NCBI RefSeq assembly: GCF_003315075.1
Contig: NZ_QNRJ01000003.1
Coordinates: 248,001 to 312,000, forward strand
Origin: Rossellomorea aquimaris
Lineage (GTDB): Bacteria > Bacillota > Bacilli > Bacillales > Bacillaceae_B
Reading direction: 5' to 3'
Length of the DNA: 64,000 nucleotides
Part shown: positions 49,630 to 57,657 of the stretch, in pieces
Layout: every line of letters starts with the position of its first letter
How positions within the stretch are numbered: position 1 is the first letter of the stretch
Notes under the pieces: generated by a model
What the model saw: only the letters and a program-made list of their open reading frames with translations
Database searches by the model: none
Told to the model about the DNA's origin: nothing
Translations under genes and position numbers: made by a program

Positions 49630-50019
49630 GTGAAAATGGAATTTAACATGCAAGAAGGCGGATTTTACACAGATTTAGGGTTTGGGAAGCTGGAGGTTTC
49701 GGGTAACGAAGAGTATGGCTTTCGTCCATTCCAATTATTGGTTTCATCCGTAGCCGTGTGCAGCGGGGGAGTCCTCCGAAAAGTCCTGGAGAAAATGCGC
49801 ATCGAATTTGACGACATACATATCAAAGCAGACGTCACCCGTAACGAAGCCGAAGCCAACCGCGTCGAAGCCATCTCCCTTCACTTCACCATCAGAGGGA
49901 CGGACCTCGACAAAAACAAAATCGAAAAAGCCATGAAGCTCACACGCAAAAACTGCTCCATGGTCCAATCCGTACAAGACAGCATCAAAATCGAAGAAAC
50001 CTTTGAGTTAGTGCAGTAA
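49630..50019 (+). CDS. OsmC family peroxide-reducing protein
   Basis: 129 residues of the OsmC/Ohr fold. The two redox cysteines are Cys44 in SSVAVCSGGV and Cys109 in RKNCSMVQSV. Members reduce organic peroxides or maintain redox homeostasis under stress. The GTG start follows AAGGAAGGA. Codons 89-93 (RGTDL) happen to carry the GAGGGACGGACCT core of the intergenic repeat family, and the tandem repeat cluster follows the stop. Confidence 0.88.
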   Translation: MKMEFNMQEGGFYTDLGFGKLEVSGNEEYGFRPFQLLVSSVAVCSGGVLRKVLEKMRIEFDDIHIKADVTRNEAEANRVEAISLHFTIRGTDLDKNKIEKAMKLTRKNCSMVQSVQDSIKIEETFELVQ

Positions 50020-50051
50020 GACGTTGAGAAAGAGCGATGAGGGACGGCGAT

Positions 50052-50300
50052 GAGGGACGGACCTTTAAGGAGTATGAGGCCTATTGAATCAAGGTTTATA
50101 ACTAGATGAAGGTCCGTCCTTCAGTGCAGTAAAGTAATGAGGGACGGACCTCAAAACAGCTACAAGCCTCATTGTATAAAGGTTATAGCCCAGATGAAGG
50201 TACGTCCCTCAATACAGTAAAATGGTAAAGGACGGACCTCTATCTCAGCATAAACCCCACTACATCAAGGTTCTCATCTGATTTAGAGGTCCGTCCCTCT
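50052..50300. repeat. Three tandem GAGGGACGGACCT hairpins
   Basis: Units at 50052-50122, 50139-50210 and 50227-50300, each opening with (GAG)GGACGGACCT and closing with its complement AGGTCCGTCC(CTC). Interiors are homologous, sharing ATCAAGGTT-like and AGAT segments. The first two end with a linker CAGTGCAGTAAAGTAAT or AATACAGTAAAATGGTAA. Some arm positions have decayed (TACGTCC in unit 2, GTCCTTC in unit 1). Confidence 0.85.
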
Positions 50301-50312
50301 TCAAGGTTCCCT

Positions 50313-50732
50313 CTACAGGCTTAGTTCTTGTGGTTCTTTGCCTGTTTTTTCGTAGTAGAGGATGGTTTTGGGTGTGAGTTTGAGGAGCATGTATTCCGGG
50401 TCGTCGGGGCTTGCGATCCAGGATTTGAGTTGGTCGTTCCAGAATTTTTCTTTGAGTTCTTTGGATTCTTCGACGGAAGCTTCTGCTTCGATTTCTACAT
50501 AGTGTTCATGATCGGAATCGCGGTCATGGCCCAGAAGGATATGAACATGAGGGTTCTGCGCGATGTCTTCCGCTTTGTGCGCATGCTCATTGGTTGCGGT
50601 GTAGAGTGTAAGGTCTTCATGGTAAAACATCATAAAGCGTGAATACGGTTTGTTGTCGCGAATCGTGGCAAGGGTGCCGATTTTATGGTGGGAAAAAAGC
50701 TCAACGATCTTATCTTTTAAGGTTTGTGACAT
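50313..50732 (-). CDS. General stress protein 26-like (PNPOx fold)
   Basis: 139-residue flavin-binding split-barrel protein of the pyridoxamine-phosphate-oxidase-like family, related to B. subtilis YdaG (GSP26). The signature KIGTLATIRDNKPYSRFMMF begins the barrel; YHEDLTLYTATNEHAHKAED and VHILLGHDRDSDHEHYVEIE follow. The ATG follows AGGAGGTAC. The enzymatic reaction is unknown. It reads away from chaA; no clear SigB promoter was found. Confidence 0.85.
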   Translation of the reverse strand: MSQTLKDKIVELFSHHKIGTLATIRDNKPYSRFMMFYHEDLTLYTATNEHAHKAEDIAQNPHVHILLGHDRDSDHEHYVEIEAEASVEESKELKEKFWNDQLKSWIASPDDPEYMLLKLTPKTILYYEKTGKEPQELSL

Positions 50733-50822
50733 GGGTTGTACCTCCTAATTGGGTTCTATCTATAATGTGTCTCATCTCCCTTGATTTAAACAAATTTTCT
50801 TTAGGAAAGAAGGATCTTACAG

Positions 50823-51878
50823 ATGAATAAAGTATTTGCACTGCTTGTATTTGCAGGAGTTCCGATCTCGGTCATCGGCTCACTGCTTCATTGGCCGAAT
50901 GTCATCATGTTCGTGATCTACTGTGTGACGATCATTGCCCTTGCAGCTTTTATGGGAAGATCGACGGAAAGTTTGGCCGTTGTGTCGGGACCCCGTATCG
51001 GCGGATTATTGAATGCGACCTTTGGAAACGCGGTTGAACTCATTATTTCTATTTTTGCGTTAAAAGCTGGTTTGATCGGCGTCGTGCTGGCGTCCTTGAC
51101 GGGATCTGTGCTTGGAAATCTGCTCTTAGTTGCCGGTTTGTCCTTTTTTGTTGGGGGAATCAAGTTCAAACGTCAGAAGTTCAATGTGTTTGATGCCCGC
51201 CACAACTCGGGGCTGCTCATGTTTGCGATCATCGTGGCATTCGTGATTCCGGAAGTATTCGCCCAGGATATGAACGAAGCGAAGACCATGACCCTTTCCA
51301 TCGGTGTTTCGGTCATCTTAATCGCCCTTTATTTATTTGCCTTATTCTTCAAGTTAGTGACTCACCGCGGGGTGTATCAGCATGAAAGCGAAGAGGGTGC
51401 GCACGCTCATGAAGAGCCGGAGTGGAGTAAGGGGAAAGCGTTGCTGATCCTTGCCGCTTCCACTGCAGCCGTTGCCTATGTATCGGAACGCCTCGTTCAT
51501 ACGTTTGAAGAGGTCGGGAACACGTTCGGCTGGAGCGAACTGTTCATCGGGGTCATCATCGTAGCCATCGTCGGAAATGCTGCTGAGCATGCGTCGGCGA
51601 TCATTATGGCTTATAAAAATAAGATGGATATCGCTGTGGAGATTGCAGTCGGATCGACCTTGCAGATTGCGATGTTTGTAGCGCCGGTTCTTGTGTTGAT
51701 TTCACTGTTTTTCGAAACGAGCATGCCGCTTGTGTTTACGTTACCGGAGCTTGTGGCCATGGTATCAGCCGTACTTGTCACGATCGTCATATCCAATGAC
51801 GGGGAGACGAACTGGTTTGAGGGTCTTACCCTTTTGGCAGCCTACTTCATCATGGGGATTGGATTTTATCTACTATAA
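50823..51878 (+). CDS. chaA: Calcium/proton exchanger
   Basis: 351-residue cation antiporter of the CaCA superfamily (B. subtilis YfkE/ChaA) exchanging cytosolic Ca2+ for H+. The two ion-binding alpha repeats are LNATFGNAVELIISIFALK in the first half and IVGNAAEHASAIIMAYKNKM in the second, with a His-rich cytoplasmic loop between them (YQHESEEGAHAHEEPEW). About 11 helices, normal length. The ATG follows AGAAGGATC. A terminator follows. Confidence 0.95.
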   Translation: MNKVFALLVFAGVPISVIGSLLHWPNVIMFVIYCVTIIALAAFMGRSTESLAVVSGPRIGGLLNATFGNAVELIISIFALKAGLIGVVLASLTGSVLGNLLLVAGLSFFVGGIKFKRQKFNVFDARHNSGLLMFAIIVAFVIPEVFAQDMNEAKTMTLSIGVSVILIALYLFALFFKLVTHRGVYQHESEEGAHAHEEPEWSKGKALLILAASTAAVAYVSERLVHTFEEVGNTFGWSELFIGVIIVAIVGNAAEHASAIIMAYKNKMDIAVEIAVGSTLQIAMFVAPVLVLISLFFETSMPLVFTLPELVAMVSAVLVTIVISNDGETNWFEGLTLLAAYFIMGIGFYLL

Positions 51879-51887
51879 TATAATGGA

Positions 51888-51920
51888 GAACCCGGCAGGT
51901 CAGTCTGTCGGGCCTTTTCT
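51888..51920 (+). terminator. chaA terminator
   Basis: CCCGGCAG and CTGTCGGG arms with a T-rich tail. Confidence 0.8.
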
Positions 51921-51942
51921 TTGTCCCGTGAAAATTCGTGTG

Positions 51943-51970
51943 AACCGCCTACTCAATCCTGAATAAGATA
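51943..51970 (+). promoter_or_regulatory. Possible SigK promoter of the Cys-rich gene
   Basis: AACC, 15-bp spacer, AATAAGATA; close to the SigK pattern mACm-N16-CATAnnnTA except for the first -10 base. Confidence 0.35.
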
Positions 51971-52000
51971 ACAGAAGAGTTTTTGTGCAAAGGAATGAGA

Positions 52001-53959
52001 ATGGTGAGAAAAAAGAAAAAACCGATTTTAGGCAAAGTCATTGATTGTAAAATCGATTTACCTCCCAGAGGATGTCCCGGGATTTTTCCCTTTGAAGGGT
52101 GTACAAATCCTATCATTCAACTAGATCAAAAAGGAATGATCAGCTGTGAAGGCATCATCAGCGGCAGAGTGCTATGTGATTATCAGCCCCTCCAAGGTGT
52201 CACGGTTACATTGTCTTCATCTTTCACGGGACTGGTCTTTGATAACGAGACTCCTGTCACGGACAGCACCGGCCGGTTTTCAACGAGAGTGACTGTGGCT
52301 CCGGGTACTTCGATCATACCTAACGTAATCGTGACCGCAACGGCAATGGTCATCGGGAAAACCATCAAGGATTCGATATCGGTGAGAGTGGACTGTATTA
52401 AATGTAAACATCCTGAACTTATGCTGGATCCGATCAAGGAACCGGTCGGGTGCAAGGGGGCAAAACTTTCTGGACGGCTATTATGCGATGGAAGGGCAAT
52501 AGGGAATGCGGCCATTTCATTTATCATTGAATCACCATCCAAGCGTATCGTGATCACTCCAAATCCTGCGATTACTCAGAGTGACGGGAAATTCACGGCA
52601 ACCCTGGTCCTTTTTCCTGATGTGAAGGAGACCATTACCATTACAGCAATAACGAAACTCGGAGGTAAAAAGGTTACCTCGGAAACGAGAGAAGTGAAGG
52701 TTCGATGCGTCAAATGTGAGAATCCGGACATAAAGGTAACCAATTTAAAGAAAATCGATTGCCGTGCCATCGTGAGTGGGAAAGTTACCTGTGATGGCGT
52801 ACCTCAGGCGAATGTCCCGGTAACATTAACCGGCTCCCCGATTCTGAAGTATAAGCCGCCTGTCCCAGTGACTAATGAGAAGGGAGAATTTTCAGCGGTC
52901 GTCAAAGTGAAAAACGGAACAAAGTTTCAGTCCGCTTTCTATAAAGCGGAAGCAAAGGTGGATGGAAAAACAGTTTCGGACACCGATCGAGTCATTGCAG
53001 GTTGTAACAAGTGTGAAAAGCCTAAACTGACTCTCGAAGTGCCGTGCGAGGTCATCCCTTGTAAAGGCACTAAATTGACCGGACAATTAACATGCGACGG
53101 AACCCCTATCCGACATGCAGCAATCAAGATTGCGATCATAGATTCATCCCCAGGTGCTGTGGAAGTGAATCCAAATCCTGCCCGGACCAATGAGCATGGT
53201 GAATATGAAACGATGATCACTCCAGTATCGGGGAAATCTGAAGACATATCGATTCAGGCGACGACCATATTTGGTGACACAGTGATCAAGTCGATGATCA
53301 AAACGGTCAAAATCCATTGCCAATGCAAAGAACCGACCATTGAACTGGATCATATAAAAGAAATAGACTGCTGTGGAAAAGTGAGCGGTAAAGTATGTTG
53401 TGACAAGAAACCTTTGCATGATGTAAAAGTGAAGTTGTCCAGTCCGACTTTACACTTTGACCCCCATGTTGTGTCTACAGATGAACATGGCAGGTTTACC
53501 AGTGACGCGAAAGTGCCGCCGAACACGCCGTTCAAAGACGTTATCTATTCGGCAAGCATCGTGATAGAGGATGAGGAAATTGTAGAAAAAGCCTTTGTTT
53601 ATGCAGGCTGCCGGAAATGCAGTGAAGTGAAACTGATATTTAAGGTGCCGCCGTATGTGGGATGCAAAGGAGCACGCCTCACAGGGAGAGTGCTGTGTGA
53701 CTCCAGGCCACTTGAAGATATAAAGGTTCACTTTGAAGTAAAAGAAGAGCACTATAAGGGGGTCATCGCACCCAATCCTGCCATCACAGACGAGGAAGGA
53801 AACTATTCAGCAAAAATCATTTCTGAATACGGAATGCATGATCGTATCTCAATCCAAGCTTATGTCGTCATGGATGGCAAGAAGATTTCCACCAAGCCGT
53901 ATGAAGTGCACATCAAATGTGTCTGTCCACCGGAAGAGTGCTCTTGCGAATATGATTAA
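52001..53959 (+). CDS. Cysteine-rich protein of six alternating A/B beta-domains
   Basis: 652 residues, no signal peptide, with a basic start (VRKKKKPILGK). Six Ig-like units of about 100 residues begin near 47, 149, 252, 351, 455 and 552. Units 1, 3 and 5 (type A: CEGIISGRVLCD, CRAIVSGKVTCD, CCGKVSGKVCCD) differ from units 2, 4 and 6 (type B: VGCKGAKLSGRLLCD, IPCKGTKLTGQLTCD, VGCKGARLTGRVLCD). Units end in CxKC or CxC, and the tail is CVCPPEECSCEYD. Each unit resembles a beta-sandwich with a TD-x-G-x-F/Y turn. ATG 52001 follows AAAGGA. A disulfide-crosslinked spore-coat or exosporium role is inferred. Confidence 0.75.
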   Translation: MVRKKKKPILGKVIDCKIDLPPRGCPGIFPFEGCTNPIIQLDQKGMISCEGIISGRVLCDYQPLQGVTVTLSSSFTGLVFDNETPVTDSTGRFSTRVTVAPGTSIIPNVIVTATAMVIGKTIKDSISVRVDCIKCKHPELMLDPIKEPVGCKGAKLSGRLLCDGRAIGNAAISFIIESPSKRIVITPNPAITQSDGKFTATLVLFPDVKETITITAITKLGGKKVTSETREVKVRCVKCENPDIKVTNLKKIDCRAIVSGKVTCDGVPQANVPVTLTGSPILKYKPPVPVTNEKGEFSAVVKVKNGTKFQSAFYKAEAKVDGKTVSDTDRVIAGCNKCEKPKLTLEVPCEVIPCKGTKLTGQLTCDGTPIRHAAIKIAIIDSSPGAVEVNPNPARTNEHGEYETMITPVSGKSEDISIQATTIFGDTVIKSMIKTVKIHCQCKEPTIELDHIKEIDCCGKVSGKVCCDKKPLHDVKVKLSSPTLHFDPHVVSTDEHGRFTSDAKVPPNTPFKDVIYSASIVIEDEEIVEKAFVYAGCRKCSEVKLIFKVPPYVGCKGARLTGRVLCDSRPLEDIKVHFEVKEEHYKGVIAPNPAITDEEGNYSAKIISEYGMHDRISIQAYVVMDGKKISTKPYEVHIKCVCPPEECSCEYD

Positions 53960-54000
53960 AAAAGCAGGGGAGTTCAATGATGAACTCCCCTGCTTTTTTA
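53957..54000 (+). terminator. Terminator of the Cys-rich gene
   Basis: AAAGCAGGGGAGTTCA and TGAACTCCCCTGCTTT form a 16-bp perfect stem with a 4-nt loop and T-tract. Confidence 0.93.
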
Positions 54001-54188
54001 GGGAATGTAGGAATAATTGAAAACAGGCCAGTATGCTTTGCAGGTAGAAGCCTGACTGTTTTCTTTTCAATTTAGTATAAAATAGTAGTTGAATTTTGTA
54101 AATATTCTTTCAAATAAAGTTTTTGGGATAAGCTTTTTCAACTAGGAAAAACTAACGGCAAACCCTTAAGCTTGAAAGGAGTCAACAC

Positions 54189-55040
54189 ATGAAAATCATG
54201 CGCACTGTTCTTATGGTCATACTCGCATTTTTCGTTGCAACAACGGGTATTCACGCTGAAAATAGTCCAAAAAAAGAAAATGACAAAGCACCAAAAACGA
54301 CGGAGAAAACTCCGAAACCAACTGAAGATACCAGCGTAAAGATCCCAAACTCAGTATTGAACATTGCAAAGGAGAATACGTATCCCAATTCAACCCAGGA
54401 TCAACCGTATCTTCAACCGAGCGAATGGTCCCAGGAATTAATCGAAACATCGAATGTGAGAATTGAAAACCCGAATCTGATCCGGATGCTGAATGAATCC
54501 ACCATGAATAAAGCACCAACCATTGGATTGCGGGCAACGATCTATTTAGGGGAATGGCCTTTAAACTATGCTTCAACCGAGACCTCTCCTAACTGGGAGT
54601 ATCAAAAGGTCAACACGAACTACTTCGATAACCGCGGCGGCAAATCCAATTATCAAATTCACTACGTCCAGGAAGCACAAAAAGTAGTGAAGGGTGGATT
54701 GACGGCTAAAGTCCCACACGCCGATGATGTCGAAAAGATGATGCTCATCAAAGCCATGGATAAATCAAAGCTGCCCCTTGCATTCCAAACCATTGTAGGA
54801 GCAGGGACGAAGAAGGATCAGGTGTACAATATCTCACCTAAGCGACTTGGCTACCTCTATGCCTACGCTCCGGCGATCAATGAAAAAGGAAAAGTGACCT
54901 ACGGCGAAGTGTTCCTTGTGATGAAGGGAACTAAACGCTCCGTCGTCGTGAAAAATGTTACATCCCAAGGAGTCGGAGCCTGGATTCCAGTCCAGGATCA
55001 CGTCCACTTCGGCTTCATGGCAAGCGAAACACCAAGATAA
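54189..55040 (+). CDS. yfkD: YfkD family exported protein
   Basis: 283 residues with a signal peptide (about 1-23), a Lys/Pro/Thr-rich linker (about 25-50) and a conserved domain including KIPNSVLNIAKENTYPNSTQ, EWPLNYASTETSPNWEYQKV and NISPKRLGYLYAYAPAIN. It matches the Bacillus YfkD family, of unknown function. The ATG follows TGAAAGGAG. It lies between the inserted cysteine-rich gene and yfkAB, consistent with yfk gene order. Confidence 0.88.
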   Translation: MKIMRTVLMVILAFFVATTGIHAENSPKKENDKAPKTTEKTPKPTEDTSVKIPNSVLNIAKENTYPNSTQDQPYLQPSEWSQELIETSNVRIENPNLIRMLNESTMNKAPTIGLRATIYLGEWPLNYASTETSPNWEYQKVNTNYFDNRGGKSNYQIHYVQEAQKVVKGGLTAKVPHADDVEKMMLIKAMDKSKLPLAFQTIVGAGTKKDQVYNISPKRLGYLYAYAPAINEKGKVTYGEVFLVMKGTKRSVVVKNVTSQGVGAWIPVQDHVHFGFMASETPR

Positions 55041-55052
55041 ATGTTTAAAGAG

Positions 55053-55095
55053 GAGTGAAATGGGGTAAATCTTAATTTCACTCTTTTATTATTTT
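55053..55095 (+). terminator. yfkD terminator
   Basis: GAGTGAAAT and ATTTCACTC form a 9-bp stem with a T-rich tail. Confidence 0.8.
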
Positions 55096-55145
55096 CGTTG
55101 ATATGTTATAATAATTAGAATATTCAGAATTAAAGGAGGGATATC

Positions 55146-55331
55146 ATGGAGTATCTACTTATTTTTGGCGGGATCCTGATTGCGTACACAGCAATAAGAA
55201 TTTGGTTCGGAGCGAAAAGAGCAAAAGTATATGCCGAAAGCCTTAAGAATCAACCATACAACGCAATGGACCCGGCCCTACAGAAAATGGACCAACCCGT
55301 AAAAGAAAACCACCGCGGCCCAATCGGATAA
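55146..55331 (+). CDS. Small single-helix membrane protein
   Basis: 61 residues: an N-terminal helix (YLLIFGGILIAYTAIRIWF), a basic stop-transfer (GAKRAKVYAESLKN) and a soluble Pro/Gln-rich tail. The ATG follows AAAGGAGGG and a strong terminator follows. No family assigned. Likely topology is outside-N, cytoplasmic-C. Confidence 0.65.
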   Translation: MEYLLIFGGILIAYTAIRIWFGAKRAKVYAESLKNQPYNAMDPALQKMDQPVKENHRGPIG

Positions 55332-55332
55332 G

Positions 55333-55369
55333 AAGCACACCGGATGAATGTCCGTTGTGCTTTTTTTTG
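55333..55369 (+). terminator. Terminator of the small membrane-protein gene
   Basis: AAGCACA and TTGTGCTT arms with an inner CGGA/TCCG pair and an eight-T tail. Confidence 0.85.
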
Positions 55370-55378
55370 GTTTTTGGT

Positions 55379-55444
55379 GAGGGACGGACCTTGGTTTTGG
55401 GGTTAGTGAAGTGGAAATGGAATGGGAGGGACGGACCTTGGTTT
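55379..55444. repeat. Two direct GAGGGACGGACCTTGG repeats
   Basis: GAGGGACGGACCTTGGTTT at 55379-55397 and 55426-55444, spaced 47 bp in the same orientation, so not a hairpin. Confidence 0.85.
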
Positions 55445-55465
55445 CGGATCCCATTTTTCATACAA

Positions 55466-55493
55466 AAAGCCCAAATCCATAACAGATTTGAGC
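55466..55493 (-). terminator. yfkAB terminator
   Basis: CAAATC...GATTTG on the minus strand, followed by GGCTTTTTG. Confidence 0.7.
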
Positions 55494-55506
55494 CCCCATA
55501 CTATTT

Positions 55507-56634
55507 CTATCGAGAAATCCTCGCTTCACGCTTCGAAAAGTCAACATCTCCATAATACATAGACTTCACAAGTACATTTGGTCCAAGGCATCGGGCCATC
55601 GGGCAGTGGCAATTCAACTCTTTCGCAAGAGGCTGTTGTTTCCACTTTTCAAAAATGGCAGGAAGCGTATCCTTCGCTATATTTCCGAGTGGTGGCGTGT
55701 CACCGAAGTCAGTGACGATGACATCACCGGTGAAAATATTTACATTCAGACGAGAACGGCCGTCAGGGTCATTACGGACGCTGACATTTTTAGCAGCATA
55801 AAGTTCCGTCAGAAAATCCAAGTCTTCCTGTGAAGAGCTGCAAGGGTAGAATGGAAGTGTTCCAAATAGCATCCACACGTTTTCATCACGGAAGGAAAGA
55901 ATGTCCCTGATGGCTTCCCTGGTTTCTTCCAATGAAAGGGTTTCTAAGCTTGACGCGAAATCGGAAGGGTACATCGGGTGAATTTCGTGACGACCGCACT
56001 TCATTTCGTCTACTACCTGACGGTGGATTTTTTCCAGGTAAGGCAGGGTATTTTTATTTAACATGGTTTCTGCCGATACGAGGACTCCCTCTTGAGATAG
56101 AGCGCGGCTGTTTTCAATCATGCGGTCAAACAGCTTCTGACGCTGCTCCCTTGTTGGCTTTCGTTCCATATTGGCAAAACCGACGTCGATGAACTCATCG
56201 ATCGTTCCCCAGTTGTGCGAGATGTGCAGCACATCCAGGTATGGGGCAATCATCAAGTAGCGTTCGAGATCCAGGGTCAGATTTGAGTTGATCTGGGTAT
56301 GTACGCCTCTGGAATGTGCATACTTCAGTAATGGCAAGACATAATTTTCAACTGATTTCTTGGACATCATCGGCTCTCCGCCGGTAATACTAAGGGAACG
56401 AAGTGTTTTGATATCGTCGAGCTTCTGGAGAATCAATTCAATGGGAAGGGCGCTTGGATCCTTCGGGGACAGGGTATAACCGACTGCACAGTGCTCGCAC
56501 CTCATGTTACAGAGTGTCGTGGTGGTGAATTCTATATTGGAAAGCGTGATATCACCATGCTCATCCACATCTAAGTAAGCCTCCCAAGGGTCATGGTCAA
56601 TCGACATTTTCTTGGAGAGAGTATCAGTTTTCAT
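55507..56634 (-). CDS. yfkAB: Radical SAM protein YfkAB
   Basis: 375-residue radical SAM enzyme. The [4Fe-4S]/SAM motif CxxxCxxC is Cys42, Cys46 and Cys49 in TTLCNMRCEHCAVG. SITGGEPMMSKK supplies the SAM-binding GGE region. A C-terminal cysteine cluster (NCHCPMARC) may hold an auxiliary Fe-S cluster. It corresponds to the B. subtilis yfkA/yfkB pair as one intact frame. The ATG follows AAAAGGAGC. Its substrate is unknown. Confidence 0.9.
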   Translation of the reverse strand: MKTDTLSKKMSIDHDPWEAYLDVDEHGDITLSNIEFTTTTLCNMRCEHCAVGYTLSPKDPSALPIELILQKLDDIKTLRSLSITGGEPMMSKKSVENYVLPLLKYAHSRGVHTQINSNLTLDLERYLMIAPYLDVLHISHNWGTIDEFIDVGFANMERKPTREQRQKLFDRMIENSRALSQEGVLVSAETMLNKNTLPYLEKIHRQVVDEMKCGRHEIHPMYPSDFASSLETLSLEETREAIRDILSFRDENVWMLFGTLPFYPCSSSQEDLDFLTELYAAKNVSVRNDPDGRSRLNVNIFTGDVIVTDFGDTPPLGNIAKDTLPAIFEKWKQQPLAKELNCHCPMARCLGPNVLVKSMYYGDVDFSKREARISR

Positions 56635-56748
56635 TATAAAAGCTCCTTTTTAAGTAAGTCACCTATTCATTATTGAGAAACGTCCAGCCCTTGTCAATCC
56701 GAAAGTTATTGGTTACCATAGTAAACGTATTGAAAGGAGAGAGAACTC

Positions 56749-56931
56749 TTGGGTAAAGCAATCAACGATAAAGACTCACAAGTAAGCTATTTAAAACAAC
56801 GCCTGAACCTGTTCGTCGACGTTCTGGACTCAATCGATCCCGAACAAGCGGATATAGACGATATCGATCGCCTTATTGCGATGATCGATGATATAGAAGT
56901 AAAATGCGAGCAATTTAAAAAGAGTGAGTAG
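56749..56931 (+). CDS. yfjT: SE1561 family small protein (YfjT)
   Basis: 60-residue acidic helical protein starting GKAINDKDSQVSYLKQRLNL and ending DDIEVKCEQFKK, matching the SE1561/YfjT family of Firmicutes of unknown role. The TTG start is preceded by AAAGGAGAG. It reads away from yfkAB. A repeat hairpin follows 25 nt after the stop. Confidence 0.8.
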   Translation: MGKAINDKDSQVSYLKQRLNLFVDVLDSIDPEQADIDDIDRLIAMIDDIEVKCEQFKKSE

Positions 56932-56960
56932 GAGTCCTGGATGGGGCTCTTATTTTTTTT
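56930..56960 (+). terminator. yfjT terminator
   Basis: AGGAGTCC...GGGGCTCT stem with an eight-T tail that merges into the repeat hairpin. Confidence 0.65.
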
Positions 56961-57001
56961 GAGGGACGGACCTCCTTCCTTGAAAGGTCCGTCCCTCAAA
57001 A
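56957..57001. repeat. Perfect GAGGGACGGACCT hairpin
   Basis: TTTTGAGGGACGGACCT and its exact complement AGGTCCGTCCCTCAAAA form a 17-bp uninterrupted stem with an 11-nt loop. Confidence 0.92.
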
Positions 57002-57126
57002 TAGATCGGTCGATGACCCCACTCTCCATCATATGCAGCCCATAAGGCAAGCATGCACAAGCAGGAAATCCCCGCATAAACGTCTAACTTTAATACAAAG
57101 CCATATTAAAGGAGCGAGCAATCCCC

Positions 57127-57573
57127 ATGATCATCACACCCATCGAAAAACACCAATGCCAGGCAGCTAAAGATGTGATCCTGTCCGGTTTCCTCGAGCG
57201 ATTCGGACTCATCGATCACACTTTGAATCCAGATATTCAGGACATATCCGTAGAGTATGACGGCATGCAACATCATTTTTTTGTAGGAAGAGAGGGTGAC
57301 GACATCATCTGCACAGGCGCCATCCGAAAAGAATCACCCCACACGTATCAGATTGTGAGGATGTCAGTCCAATCCCCCTACAGGAAACGTGGTCTCGGGT
57401 GCATCATGCTCAAATTTCTGGAAGAAAAAGCACACTCCCTTGGGGCTCGCAGCCTCATCCTCGAAACGAACAAACAGTGGTCGGATGCCATCCGATTTTA
57501 CCAAAACAACGGGTACATCTATAAGGATGAAGACGATGTTTCATGTTATTTCGAGAAGGAAATTCCATTGTGA
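57127..57573 (+). CDS. GNAT acetyltransferase
   Basis: 148 residues: acetyl-CoA-binding motif A in VRMSVQSPYRKRGLGCIMLK (R/Q-x2-G-x-G/A variant RKRGLG) and motif B in LILETNKQWSDAIRFYQNN. The ATG follows AAAGGAGCG. Substrate unknown. It is monocistronic, between yfjT and the fumarase gene. Confidence 0.88.
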   Translation: MIITPIEKHQCQAAKDVILSGFLERFGLIDHTLNPDIQDISVEYDGMQHHFFVGREGDDIICTGAIRKESPHTYQIVRMSVQSPYRKRGLGCIMLKFLEEKAHSLGARSLILETNKQWSDAIRFYQNNGYIYKDEDDVSCYFEKEIPL

Positions 57574-57657
57574 AATCCCTTTCAATCTTATTCTTATAGG
57601 AGTATAATGATGTATGAAAATTAAGACTGTTATTGAGATCTTTAGAGGGGGAGAACG

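Noticed and set aside
50052-50300. CRISPR array
   Set aside because: Units are themselves palindromic with homologous interiors, not identical repeats with unique spacers, and no cas gene is present.
50740-50790. SigB promoter for the GSP26-like gene
   Set aside because: GTTTAA is present but no GGGTAT-like element at acceptable spacing.
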